Shown piece after piece: positions 7,801 through 16,091 of a DNA stretch of 64,000 nt. A model generated the notes under the pieces. That model made no database searches. It had not been told where the DNA came from and was given only the letters and a program-made list of their open reading frames with translations. Numbering within the stretch: position 1 is the first letter of the stretch; each line of letters begins with the position of its first letter. The position numbers and the translations under genes are program-made. The stretch covers positions 1-64,000 of the forward strand of contig NZ_SNZE01000001.1 of NCBI RefSeq assembly GCF_004363775.1. Direction: 5' to 3'. The DNA comes from Hydromonas duriensis (lineage in GTDB: Bacteria; Pseudomonadota; Gammaproteobacteria; Burkholderiales; Burkholderiaceae).

Positions 7801-8589
7801 ATGTTGATTGTGTTATCCCCTGCCAAAAGTTTAGATTTTGAAACGCCGCCCCATGTTCACACCGCCACGCAACCGCAGTTTGTTCGACAATCCAGTGAGT
7901 TGATGGACGTTTTGCGTACATACGATGTGCCTGCGCTGGCGCAACTCATGCATTTATCGGATAAGCTGGCGGCACTCAATGTTGCGCGCAATATTGAGTG
8001 GCAGCCTACATTTGATGAGGCCACGGCCAAACAAGCTATTTTGGCGTTTAATGGTGATGTGTATGAGGGGTTTGCTGCGGCGCACTTAAGCGAAGCTCAA
8101 CTACTTGAGGCACAAAAGACCATTCGCATTTTGTCAGGTTTATACGGTCTTTTGCGGCCATTGGATTTAATGCGAGCCTATCGACTTGAAATGGGTACGG
8201 CTTTGGCAAATAAAAAAGGTGCGAATTTATATGCGTTTTGGGGCGAAACATTGGCGCAACATTTAAATGCCGAATTGTCAGAACAGCCTCTTGCGTCTCG
8301 TTATTTAATTAATCTGGCTTCGGATGAGTATTTCAAGGCTGTACCGCTCACATCATTGAATGCGCCTGTGATTCAACCCGTATTTCAAGACCGTAAAAAC
8401 GGCCAATACAAAATCATCAGTTTTTTTGCCAAACGTGCGCGCGGTGTGATGGCGCGGTGGGCAGTGACGCATCAAGTGCAGTCACCTGATGACTTAAAAT
8501 CTTTTAGCGAAGAAGGTTATCGTTTTGAAAGCGAAAAAACGGCTAAAAATGGCGTGACACAATTATTGTTTGTGCGGGATGAGCGTTAA
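7801..8589 (+). CDS. yaaA: Peroxide stress protein YaaA
   Basis: I choose the ATG at 7801, giving 262 residues starting MLIVLSPAKSLDFETP, because this matches the family N terminus and has ACGAGG upstream; an earlier in-frame ATG at 7759 would add 14 unconserved residues. YaaA (DUF328) proteins limit intracellular iron and protect DNA from Fenton damage during peroxide stress. Family motifs are AFNGDVYEGF, LSGLYGLLRPLDLM, RLEMGT, LASDEYFKAV and FFAKRARG near the C terminus. Having it a few genes from oxyR is suggestive but not an operon. Confidence 0.93.
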   Translation: MLIVLSPAKSLDFETPPHVHTATQPQFVRQSSELMDVLRTYDVPALAQLMHLSDKLAALNVARNIEWQPTFDEATAKQAILAFNGDVYEGFAAAHLSEAQLLEAQKTIRILSGLYGLLRPLDLMRAYRLEMGTALANKKGANLYAFWGETLAQHLNAELSEQPLASRYLINLASDEYFKAVPLTSLNAPVIQPVFQDRKNGQYKIISFFAKRARGVMARWAVTHQVQSPDDLKSFSEEGYRFESEKTAKNGVTQLLFVRDER

Positions 8590-8621
8590 TTAAAAGTCGC
8601 TTTCAATACAAAAAATCAAAA

Positions 8622-8658
8622 AACACAAAAGCCAGTCGTTCGGACTGGCTTTTGTGTT
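8622..8658. terminator. Bidirectional intrinsic terminator between yaaA and the autotransporter gene
   Basis: Perfect 16-base arms at 8622-8637 and 8643-8658 surround a 5-base loop (GTTCG). A-rich and T-rich tracts on both sides let it serve both convergent genes. Confidence 0.85.
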
Positions 8659-8713
8659 CAACTCTTTAAATATTCATGTTAAATATTTAGGTCTCAAAAT
8701 ATTTGGTTGATTG

Positions 8714-10522
8714 TTAAAACTTTGCATCAATGCCAATATTAAACGAGGTTTCTTTGCCAGAGTCCTTAGCAAATGTGCTGCCTAACCCGATGTGTGCATT
8801 GATTGCAGGTGTGATGTCAACCGCAGTGCCCAGTTCAGCGCGGAAGCCGTCAGCTGTTTCTAAAGCAGGCGTACTAAAACTGCTGTAAGTGGATTTGACA
8901 TGCGCATTCACATCCGAGCCGCGTGTGCCGTTAAGTTCATAAGCCACTTTAGCATAAGGCTTGAAGCGACCTAAATCGCCTTTGACTTGGTAGCCGAGTG
9001 ACGCCAAAAAGCCGTGGCGCGATTGCGCACCGTAGCTCATCGCCGTGCTCAAATTGCTTTGTTCATCAAACGCATCCAACTTAATGTCTTCGTAGCTTAG
9101 GCTCACGGTTGGGCCATGTTTAAATGCGTTGTTGGCAAAAGACCCCACCGTCGCATCCGCCGCAATGCCAAGCGACCAGTGACTACCGCTAGTATCACCT
9201 GTTTCGGTGCGCGTATTTGAACCCAATGTGATGTTGCGTTTCAGATTAGACACGCTTAATTTACCGTAGTTTAATGAAGCCGTTATATTCGCATTGAGGC
9301 TGTTTGCTGCTAAGCCTAAGTTGTAGTAAAGACCGACTGAAGGTTCGTTAATGTCAAAGCCACCCGCACCTGAACCGAACGAGCCATCGTATTTTTGATA
9401 ACCCACACTCAACCCGAGGCGACCTGAACCCAATTTGCGGTCAACGCCGACTAAGAAATTATTGGCGGTGCTTTTTGCTTCACCGAATTTCGTTGGCGTA
9501 TGGTCGTAGTCCGCAAAGGTGTGCCATGTTTGATTGCCCGCATGAGGCGTATTCATCGCCAAGTTTCTTAAGCGGCTCATGCTGCCCGCCAGTGGGGCAG
9601 CGGATAACAAGCTGATTTGTGTGGGCGCATTGAGTACCGATAACATGTACTGACCTGTCAACTTATGCATGGCATCGGTTGGATGGACGCCATCGGCAAA
9701 AACGTAAGTGCTGGCGGCATTGGGCGAGACCAACGTTGAAGGCGTGCAGGCCAGAGAGCTCAATTGTCCGTTCAAGGTTGATGTGCACGCTGGACTGCTG
9801 GCGTTAGTAAAACCGTAGCTGGTCGGGTTGGAGGCCACTTCATTCACCAGTGAATACACATCAAGCACCGCCACGTTGGTGCCAAACGTTGTGAGGGCTG
9901 TTTTAACAACAGAGTTGAAACCCGAGGCTAAGGCCGAGCCTGTGCTCGACAACGCACCTGCAAAGGCAGGTGTCGCACCCAAGTTCGGTACATTAGGCAC
10001 GACAATGTATTTCGCGCCTGCTAATTGTAACGCCGACACCTGTTGAGCAAAAGCCGTGCCTGCGGTGATGAGGTTTTGCTGCATGGTTGCTTGCGTGATG
10101 GCACCTGACTGGACTTGTTCAAGGTTTTGGAAGATGTCATTTGCACCCCCTTGAATCACATAAACCGTGTTGCCATTGGCCAAGTTGTTTGTTTTTGAGA
10201 AATACTCGGTTGATAATTGTGTCGCGACTGAGCGTTGTAAATTAGCAGGTTGCGTACTCGATGCCGATGCCACGCGCGCGCCCCCTTGAGCATAATTCGT
10301 GCCGCCAGTGGTTGATGGGGTGGTTGTAAAACCTAAGCCTTGGGCAAAATACTCGGCGGCTGTTAAGCCTGGATTGGTGGTGAAACGACTGCCGTAAATA
10401 CCACCGTCAGACAAACTGTCACCAAAAATGACCACGTTATCATAAGCGTGGGCATTGAAGGCGATGCCCATGAGGGCACTGGATACAAAAAGGGGCAAAG
10501 TTGAGCGAATGAATGTGCGCAT
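8714..10522 (-). CDS. GDSL-type autotransporter esterase/lipase (EstA-like)
   Basis: This is a 602-residue type Va autotransporter. A signal peptide (cleavage near AHA/YDN, residue 26) leads into a GDSL hydrolase: block I FGDSLSDGG with nucleophile Ser37, block III GGANDIF, and block V DGVHPTDAMH near 275-285 with the catalytic Asp and His. From about residue 330 a beta-barrel translocator follows, with alternating hydrophobic strands and a terminal Phe (GIDAKF), the outer-membrane assembly signal. Such proteins display an esterase on the cell surface and affect lipid hydrolysis, motility and biofilm. It is a single gene with its own terminator. The fine substrate is not predictable. Confidence 0.92.
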   Translation of the reverse strand: MRTFIRSTLPLFVSSALMGIAFNAHAYDNVVIFGDSLSDGGIYGSRFTTNPGLTAAEYFAQGLGFTTTPSTTGGTNYAQGGARVASASSTQPANLQRSVATQLSTEYFSKTNNLANGNTVYVIQGGANDIFQNLEQVQSGAITQATMQQNLITAGTAFAQQVSALQLAGAKYIVVPNVPNLGATPAFAGALSSTGSALASGFNSVVKTALTTFGTNVAVLDVYSLVNEVASNPTSYGFTNASSPACTSTLNGQLSSLACTPSTLVSPNAASTYVFADGVHPTDAMHKLTGQYMLSVLNAPTQISLLSAAPLAGSMSRLRNLAMNTPHAGNQTWHTFADYDHTPTKFGEAKSTANNFLVGVDRKLGSGRLGLSVGYQKYDGSFGSGAGGFDINEPSVGLYYNLGLAANSLNANITASLNYGKLSVSNLKRNITLGSNTRTETGDTSGSHWSLGIAADATVGSFANNAFKHGPTVSLSYEDIKLDAFDEQSNLSTAMSYGAQSRHGFLASLGYQVKGDLGRFKPYAKVAYELNGTRGSDVNAHVKSTYSSFSTPALETADGFRAELGTAVDITPAINAHIGLGSTFAKDSGKETSFNIGIDAKF

Positions 10523-10653
10523 ATTGTGGTCTCCTGAGGAACTGCTGTTTAAGTCTTTTTGTAGATTTTAGCAGGCGACAGAATAGCATTTTCACGCACG
10601 CACGTTCATTTTTTTGATGTTGCAATGCAACCTAAATAAAGCGAATGAACGGA

Positions 10654-11625
10654 TTATTTTTCAAAAGTGGGTTGTTGGCTGTCTCGCTTACCACGATTGG
10701 CTTTTTCAGCACGTTCTTGCTCGATTTGAGCTTTATGAGCATCTTTTTCGGCTTGCTCTTTTGCAAATTGCTCAAGGCTGGTCGCACGGCTGTCAGGGGT
10801 CTCAAGGCTGATGCGACCAATGGCGCCGCTGCGATAGTCGAGCAGTAGGGCATGAGCGGCTTTATCAAAGTCCAGCGAGCCACCTTTAAGGCGATAACCA
10901 CGTTTTTTAGCGATGTGTTCAATTAAGCCCACGCCATCGGCGGTCTCGATGTCTTCAGTTTTGAAACGTTTTTGAATCAAAGCAGGGTAGCGTGTGAGTA
11001 GCAAGTCCGCGAGGTAAATGGCCACTTCATCTTCAAATACCGCGTTTGTACCCACCGCATGACTGGCCGCGAGCATTAAACCGTCTGAAGGCATGGCGAT
11101 TTTTGGCCACAGCATCCCTGGGGTGTCCACCAGCACCATGTCTTTGCCGAGCAACAGACGTTGTTGAGTTTTAGTCACGGCGGGTTCATCGCCGACGTTG
11201 GCCACCCGCCTTTTGAGGAGGGCGTTCATCAATGTGGATTTGCCGACATTGGGTACTCCCATAATCATCATGCGCAAAGGTTTGGTCGGATCGTTGCGAT
11301 GAGGGGCGATGCCTCGGCAAATATTTGGAATTTTGTGCACTTCAGCAGGGTTTTTACAGCTCAAGGCAATTGCATGGGTGTTTTTTTGTGCGTTGAAGTG
11401 CGCCAGCCATGCTTTGGTTGCATTGGGGTCGGCAAGGTCTGATTTGTTTAAAATTTTCAAGCACGGGCGTTGACGATGAATGCGCAGCTCGTGAACAATG
11501 GGGTTGCTTGAGGCTTGCGGCAGGCGCGCATCCAGCACTTCGATAACGAGGTCGGTGGTCTCCATGGTCTCGGCCGCTTTGGTGCGTGCTGAGTTCATGT
11601 GACCTGGGAACCATTGAATGGACAT
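10654..11625 (-). CDS. Ribosome biogenesis GTPase YlqF/RbgA-type
   Basis: This 323-residue GTPase has circularly permuted motifs: G4 LNKSDLADP first, then G1 GVPNVGKST and G3 DTPGMLWPK. It starts MSIQWFPGHM, the hallmark of the YlqF/RbgA/MTG1 group that acts in late assembly of the large ribosomal subunit. After a helical C-terminal domain it ends in a charged tail rich in Lys, Glu and Ala (AKEQAEKDAHKAQIEQERAE), longer than usual. It is a single gene on the minus strand, next to the decayed region at 11640-12033. Confidence 0.9.
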   Translation of the reverse strand: MSIQWFPGHMNSARTKAAETMETTDLVIEVLDARLPQASSNPIVHELRIHRQRPCLKILNKSDLADPNATKAWLAHFNAQKNTHAIALSCKNPAEVHKIPNICRGIAPHRNDPTKPLRMMIMGVPNVGKSTLMNALLKRRVANVGDEPAVTKTQQRLLLGKDMVLVDTPGMLWPKIAMPSDGLMLAASHAVGTNAVFEDEVAIYLADLLLTRYPALIQKRFKTEDIETADGVGLIEHIAKKRGYRLKGGSLDFDKAAHALLLDYRSGAIGRISLETPDSRATSLEQFAKEQAEKDAHKAQIEQERAEKANRGKRDSQQPTFEK

Positions 11626-11639
11626 AATTGCTTCTAACT

Positions 11640-11884
11640 AAAGGGTAATGAATGTAATGCGCCATTATACCCGTTGTGGTGTTTACCGCTGTTGTTCTGT
11701 CAGGCGTTTTATCTGCTTGTCGACGAATCTCGGGTGCAGGTGCGGAGCTTTGGATGCCGATGAGCATAGGTGCACCGTTATCCAAGGTGAAAATTGGAGA
11801 ACCGCTATCGCCAGCCAATGTGCCGCATTGATGCTCGATGAGTTGTTGACGGTTTACACGCGTTCCTTTGCAGTCATGATGCAA
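11640..11884 (-). pseudogene. Remnant of a trypsin-like serine protease gene (C-terminal fragment)
   Basis: On the minus strand from 11884 downwards the translation reads HHDCKGTRVNRQQ, then CGTLAGDSGSPIF and LIGIQSSAPAP. GDSGSP is the active-site serine motif of the chymotrypsin/trypsin fold, with the expected Cys just before it. The His and Asp parts of the catalytic triad are missing. The frame opens directly at the junction with an IS5 transposase fragment and runs on without a stop into the antisense of the RbgA gene. It is a gene remnant, not a functional enzyme. Confidence 0.65.
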
Positions 11885-12033
11885 CCCACATAAAGTATGG
11901 CGTTGAGCACTTGCAGGTTACTGTGACTGACGTTAACGCGCTGCTTCGGTAACAGTGCTTCGATTCGCGTGTATTGGGATTCGCTTAGTTTCATACAAGG
12001 CTTATAACAAATCGGACGTAGTGTTAACACGCC
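11881..12033 (-). mobile_element. Truncated IS5-family insertion sequence (transposase N-terminus and left end)
   Basis: From the minus-strand ATG at 11994 the translation is MKLSESQYTRIEALLPKQ, then SNLQVLNAILYV, matching the N terminus of IS5-family transposases. It breaks off after 36-38 codons, where the family normally continues into the EHGCKWRGLP region. Upstream lies GGGCGTGTTAACAC (complement of 12020-12033), a plausible left terminal repeat, abutting CTAG at 12034-12037, a typical IS5 target. The right end and the catalytic DDE part are gone, so it cannot move by itself. Confidence 0.65.
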
Positions 12034-12037
12034 CTAG

Positions 12038-12221
12038 ATTGGCAAGACCGATGCCATCTTCTGCAAAAACAATGTGTGTGTTTCTATCCATTGGTTTAAA
12101 GTTTCTAATTTATCCGTAATGTTGTTTTAAAATACGCATACTGCGTTTTACATTTGGTTACTTGCTCAGGAATAGCCTCTATTAAAATAACGGCATTTTA
12201 ATGCTTCAACTTGAGAGATTT
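12038..12221. other. Non-coding gap before the lysine-rich gene
   Basis: Together with the decayed region at 11640-12033 this makes a stretch of nearly 600 bases with no intact gene. This part is AT-rich and holds only short open frames. It should contain the promoter of the lysine-rich gene, but I cannot assign one with confidence. Confidence 0.4.
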
Positions 12222-12998
12222 ATGAAAAGACACATCCTTTTTTTCAGTATAGTCACTTCTTTATGGTTCAACTCGGCTTTTGCACAAACCTTGCGCACTG
12301 AAGACCCTGTGATAACACCTGCAACGGTCTCAGCATCAGGTGGTGTGCGGCATACGCCTATGGTTCCATTCGAATCAAGTCAGCATGTTTATCAGCCTTC
12401 AAGCAAAAAAGCCAATAAAAAAAGCACACGTAAGGCCAAAAAACACGTTAAACAAAAGGTGAAGCACGGCAAAAAATCAACTCGCCAATCCCAAGCCCAT
12501 CACAAAAAATCGGGTGCTAAGTCTTCACGCGCAGCGTCTAAAACATCGAAAAACAAAAAGGCATCGGCGCGCGCAGGTCAACAGCACAAACAAACGGCGC
12601 ATAAAAAAGCAACGCGCTCGACCCAAAAGCATTCGAAGCCATCTCAGTCGAAACGGACATCGACGCGTAAACAAACCTCAAAACAGCAAAAGGTTGCACC
12701 TAAAAACAACTCAAAGCAGGTTAAGCGTTCAGCGCAGGTCAAACAACCCGTTAAGGCAAAATCCGTATCACCCAAAAAATCGACCAAACCTACGGTAAAA
12801 TCTAAACCTAAAGCGGCGGACGTGTCGAAGCGCAAAACTCGAACAACAGCCAAAACGACAACTAAGGTCACTAAACCCACTCAAGCTAAAAATAAAAGCA
12901 GTCAAAAGGTCAAGCGCCCTGCTGACGCGAAGAAGCTTAAATCGCCTCCATCAAGTCGAGCACAAGCGCCCTCTAAACAATCGAAAAAAGTGCGTTGA
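12222..12998 (+). CDS. Exported, highly basic lysine-rich repetitive protein
   Basis: The start at 12222 gives a clear signal peptide (MKRHILFFSIVTSLWFNSAFA, cut before QT), preferred over an ATG 21 bases upstream; the product is 258 residues. After about 50 residues of ordinary sequence the rest is almost entirely Lys, Ser, Thr, Gln, Ala and Arg in short irregular repeats (KKSTRKAKKH, AKTTTKVTK), with very few acidic residues. Composition resembles histone H1-like and AlgP-like tails, but a secretion signal makes a nucleoid role unlikely. Binding to anionic envelope polymers or extracellular DNA is possible. I do not recognise the family. It is monocistronic with its own terminator. Confidence 0.6.
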   Translation: MKRHILFFSIVTSLWFNSAFAQTLRTEDPVITPATVSASGGVRHTPMVPFESSQHVYQPSSKKANKKSTRKAKKHVKQKVKHGKKSTRQSQAHHKKSGAKSSRAASKTSKNKKASARAGQQHKQTAHKKATRSTQKHSKPSQSKRTSTRKQTSKQQKVAPKNNSKQVKRSAQVKQPVKAKSVSPKKSTKPTVKSKPKAADVSKRKTRTTAKTTTKVTKPTQAKNKSSQKVKRPADAKKLKSPPSSRAQAPSKQSKKVR

Positions 12999-13040
12999 GC
13001 TTGGGTTAATTAAGCTGAATGAATTAAGTTGTGTTCATTA

Positions 13041-13066
13041 AAAAGCCATGGTGACATGGCTTTTTT
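13041..13066 (+). terminator. Intrinsic terminator of the lysine-rich gene
   Basis: Arms AAAAGCCATG (13041-13050) and CATGGCTTTT (13055-13064) enclose a GTGA loop, and the T run continues to 13066. Confidence 0.85.
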
Positions 13067-13125
13067 CTCTTGGTTGCACTTGGTTTGTGGTTTATTGTGA
13101 GGCGGGAAGTCAGGTTTGTTCCAAT

Positions 13126-13190
13126 GATTCAAAGTGTTGATTCAAACTATTGATTTAGACTTTTGATTCAGACTGTTGATTGAGCTTACA
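13126..13190 (+). repeat. Five-copy degenerate 13-bp tandem repeat
   Basis: Consecutive 13-base units start at 13126, 13139, 13152, 13165 and 13178, each beginning GATT and mostly ending TT (for example GATTCAAACTATT). The units are imperfect, and a sixth, weaker unit may follow. They lie about 75 bases upstream of the DUF421 gene. No function is known; iterated regulator binding sites or slippage products are both possible. Confidence 0.7.
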
Positions 13191-13266
13191 GACTGAATCA
13201 GGGTTTACAATGACAGCTCATGTAATCGTTCCCTACGAATGCTTAAACAAAAAATGAAAGGTTGTT

Positions 13267-13743
13267 ATGTGGACTCTATCGTTGCCTTATTGGGAGTTTA
13301 TCGCTCGAGCAGTGTTGGTTTATGTTTTCGTTATGATGAGCTTGCGCTTGACGGGTAAACGACAAATCGGTGAACTGGCTCCTTTTGATTTTGTGTTGCT
13401 GTTATTGTTATCCAATGGTGTGCAAAATGCCATGAATGGTGGCGATAATACGGTAACGGCAGGCTTTATCATCACCATCAGTCTTTTAAGTATCAATGGT
13501 TTGGTCGCTTGGGCGACATACCGCAGTAAAACAGCGGAAAAAGTTATTGAAGGTCGCCCTGAAGTCTTGATTCACAATGGCTATCTGTATAGCGATGTCA
13601 TGAAATGCAATCGAATCACTCACCATGAACTCAATAATGCGTTGCGCCAAAATGATTGTGTCAGTATTGATGTGGTTCGTTTGGCGGTTTTGGAGACCAA
13701 TGGGCATATCAATGTCATTAAAAAAGACGCTGCACATGCTTAA
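13267..13743 (+). CDS. DUF421 family membrane protein (YetF/YcaP-like)
   Basis: This is a 158-residue inner-membrane protein with three hydrophobic segments in its first 90 residues. The DUF421 signature R.TGKRQIGELAPFDFVLLLLLSN sits in the first loop and second helix. A cytoplasmic domain follows with GRPEVLIHNG, LYSDVMKCNRITHHEL and VRLAVLETNG, as in YetF and YcaP. The function of the family is not settled. The length is at the short end for the family but no domain is visibly missing. It is a single gene with AAAGG just upstream of the ATG. Confidence 0.88.
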   Translation: MWTLSLPYWEFIARAVLVYVFVMMSLRLTGKRQIGELAPFDFVLLLLLSNGVQNAMNGGDNTVTAGFIITISLLSINGLVAWATYRSKTAEKVIEGRPEVLIHNGYLYSDVMKCNRITHHELNNALRQNDCVSIDVVRLAVLETNGHINVIKKDAAHA

Positions 13744-13762
13744 TGTCAGCCTTATTTTGCGA

Positions 13763-13782
13763 ATGAAACCCATTGGTTTCAT
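13763..13782. other. Small hairpin between the DUF421 gene and ruvC
   Basis: ATGAAACC and GGTTTCAT form 8-base arms around a CATT loop. No T tract follows, so it is at best a weak terminator for the DUF421 gene. Confidence 0.35.
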
Positions 13783-13805
13783 CATGCCATGCTAAAATTT
13801 TGCCC

Positions 13806-14378
13806 ATGTCCAACCCCATTCAAATGACCCGTCTCCTTGGTATCGACCCAGGCCTGCGCTTTACAGGCTTCGGGGTGATTGACGTGCATAACCACACCAT
13901 GCGGTATGTGTCCAGTGGCGTGATTAAAGTGACGGGAGAGGCTTTGCCTGAGCGGTTGCGCTCTTTGATTGACGGCATTCATGAGGTTATAGAGCGTTAT
14001 ACGCCACATGAGTCCGTGATAGAAAAGGTGTTTGTCAATGTCAACCCACAGTCGACCTTGTTGCTTGGTCAAGCCCGTGGTGCAGCGATTAGCGCGTTGG
14101 TTTTGAAAGACTTGATGGTGCATGAATACACCGCTTTGCAATTAAAAAAAGCAGTGGTCGGTCACGGTAAAGCGAATAAAGAGCAGGTGCAAGAGATGGT
14201 GGCGCGTCTCCTTGAGCTGCCGCGAAAACCGCAGGCGGATGCCGCGGATGCACTTGCAGCGGCGATTTGCCATGCGCAAAATCGTTCCCAGTTGGCGATG
14301 CTCGCCAAAAGTGATGTATTGGGTGGCTTGGGTAAAAAAGGCATGCGTATTAAAAATGGGCGATTGGTGGCGTTGTAG
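13806..14378 (+). CDS. ruvC: Crossover junction endodeoxyribonuclease RuvC
   Basis: RuvC cleaves Holliday junctions as a dimer during recombinational repair. The protein is 190 residues from the ATG at 13806; an ATG at 13824 is also possible and gives the classical start [10 protein letters not shown]. The four acidic catalytic residues are visible: the Asp in [12 protein letters not shown], the Glu in IEKVFVN, and two Asp in the [11 protein letters not shown] region. No strong ribosome binding site is visible. ruvA and ruvB do not follow, although ruvCAB are often adjacent in betaproteobacteria, so ruvC is detached here. Confidence 0.94.
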   Translation: MSNPIQMTRLLGIDPGLRFTGFGVIDVHNHTMRYVSSGVIKVTGEALPERLRSLIDGIHEVIERYTPHESVIEKVFVNVNPQSTLLLGQARGAAISALVLKDLMVHEYTALQLKKAVVGHGKANKEQVQEMVARLLELPRKPQADAADALAAAICHAQNRSQLAMLAKSDVLGGLGKKGMRIKNGRLVAL

Positions 14379-14472
14379 CGATGAGGTGCTCGTTGCTTTT
14401 TCTTTTTGTACGATGCTGAACCTATCTTTAAAATGAATTTTGATATGTTGAACATGATTGCGTGTCGGTAGA

Positions 14473-14937
14473 ATGAGTGTGAACCGTGTTAAACCCCTGT
14501 ATATTTTAGATACCAACATTTGGCTTGATTGGCTTGTGTTTAGTGATGAAGCGATTAAACCTTTGCAAGCCTTACACGCTGCGGGTCAGTTGGACATTGT
14601 TTATACGTCTGACATGCGCGTTGAGTTTTTGGATGTGATTTCGCGTGCGCACTTTAAGTTGAGTATCGAACAGCAAATCTTGGTAGACAAGAGGATGCAG
14701 CAGATTGCACGAGAAGTGCCCGCTCAGTCCGTCCAGCCGTCAATACGCTGCCAAGACCGAGATGACCAAATATTCATTGATGCCGCCTTGGCGTACGCTG
14801 TTGATTGGCTGCTGACCAAAGACCATCATTTATTGGATTTACGTAAACGAGCCGCGAAGCAGGGCGTTCGCGTTGGGACTTTGTTGGACTGGGCGCGCGC
14901 GTACCCAACCGCACACGAATTGATGGAGCGTGTATGA
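14473..14937 (+). CDS. PIN-domain putative ribonuclease (COG1569-like), no visible antitoxin
   Basis: The product is 154 residues from the ATG at 14473. It has the PIN fold acidic cluster: Asp in YILDTNIWLDWL, Glu in MRVEFLDV, and Asp residues in CQDRDDQIFIDAA and LLTKDHHLL. Such proteins are usually the RNase toxin of toxin-antitoxin pairs, but no small antitoxin gene lies upstream or downstream. Instead its stop overlaps the aminotransferase start by 4 bases, so it is co-translated with metabolic genes. A housekeeping RNA or DNA nuclease role is as likely as toxin. Confidence 0.75.
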   Translation: MSVNRVKPLYILDTNIWLDWLVFSDEAIKPLQALHAAGQLDIVYTSDMRVEFLDVISRAHFKLSIEQQILVDKRMQQIAREVPAQSVQPSIRCQDRDDQIFIDAALAYAVDWLLTKDHHLLDLRKRAAKQGVRVGTLLDWARAYPTAHELMERV

Positions 14938-16091
14938 AACAGCTTTCAACCACTATTTTTACCACCATGAGCGCGTTGGCGCAGCAACATCAGGCGATTA
15001 ACTTGGGGCAAGGTTTTCCTGATTTTGCCGCTGATTCTGCTTTGCTCGATGCCGCTTATGCGGCGATGCAAGCGGGCCATAATCAATACGCACCAATGAT
15101 AGGTACTTTGCCGTTGCGCCAAACCATTTCTGCGCTGGTCAACAGGCATTATGGCTTTGTTGCGGATGTGGATAAGCACATTACCATCACAGCGGGCGCG
15201 TCTGAAGCCTTGTTCTGCGCAATTTTGGCGATAACGGAACCGCAAGATGAGTTGATTATTTTAGAACCTGCTTATGATTTATACCGTCCTGCCATCATCA
15301 ATGCGGGCGGTCGACCTGTGGCGGTGAATTTACATTTAAATGATAAGCAAGAGTTTGTGGTCGATTGGGCTGCTGTAGAAGCGGCGGTGACTTCAAAAAC
15401 CCGAGCCATTATCGTCAATACGCCGAACAATCCAACGGGAAACACGTTTACTGCGGATGACTTGGTGGAGTTGGAGCGGATAGCGGAGCACTATGATGTG
15501 TGGGTGATTAGCGACGAAGTGTATGAGCACATGGTGTTTGATGGCGCGCTACATCAATCCGCTTTGCGTCGTCCAGCCCTCGCGGCGCGCACCATTCACG
15601 TGGCCAGTTTTGGTAAAACATTACATGTCACAGGCTGGAAAATTGGCTACACCATTGCCCCTGAGCGTCTCACTCAAGCGATTCGGGCTGTGCATCAATT
15701 CAATACCTTTACGGTGGCAACGCCTTTGCAGTTGGGCATTGCGCAGTATTTAAATGCGCATCCGAATATCACGGATGAATTACCCGCATTTTATCAGACC
15801 AAACGAGATGCTTTTCGTCAGGGCTTGGCGATGACGGGTTTACGGCTGCTGCCGTGTCAAGGGACGTACTTTCAGTTGGTGGATTATGGTGATTTAAGCT
15901 CCTTTTCAAAGATGAGTGACGTTGAGTTTGCCGTGCATTTGACGCGAGAAGTCGGTGTGGCTGCCATTCCACTGTCGCCGTTTTATGGCGTACCTTTGCC
16001 TCAACAGACACTCGTGCGTTTTTGTTTTGCGAAAGAAGAACAAACCTTGGTGGCGGCTTTAGATAAACTGTGCAGCGGATTGAAACCATGA
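14934..16091 (+). CDS. PLP-dependent aminotransferase, methionine aminotransferase (YbdL-like)
   Basis: This is a 385-residue fold-type I class I/II aminotransferase. It has INLGQGFPDF near the N terminus, the substrate/PLP motif NTPNNPTGN, SDEVYEHMVFDG, and the Schiff-base Lys at about residue 228 in SFGKTLHVTGWKIGY. The pattern fits YbdL, which transaminates methionine and aromatic amino acids and is used in methionine salvage. A kynurenine aminotransferase-like activity is a close alternative. It overlaps the PIN gene upstream and the phospholipase D gene downstream, each by an ATGA. Confidence 0.88.
   Translation: MKQLSTTIFTTMSALAQQHQAINLGQGFPDFAADSALLDAAYAAMQAGHNQYAPMIGTLPLRQTISALVNRHYGFVADVDKHITITAGASEALFCAILAITEPQDELIILEPAYDLYRPAIINAGGRPVAVNLHLNDKQEFVVDWAAVEAAVTSKTRAIIVNTPNNPTGNTFTADDLVELERIAEHYDVWVISDEVYEHMVFDGALHQSALRRPALAARTIHVASFGKTLHVTGWKIGYTIAPERLTQAIRAVHQFNTFTVATPLQLGIAQYLNAHPNITDELPAFYQTKRDAFRQGLAMTGLRLLPCQGTYFQLVDYGDLSSFSKMSDVEFAVHLTREVGVAAIPLSPFYGVPLPQQTLVRFCFAKEEQTLVAALDKLCSGLKP

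Noticed and set aside
11161-11442. Open frame on the plus strand inside the RbgA-type GTPase gene
   Set aside because: It is antisense to a well-supported GTPase gene and shows no protein family pattern.
13126-13190. CRISPR array
   Set aside because: The 13-base units follow each other without spacers and are imperfect, so this is a tandem repeat, not a CRISPR.
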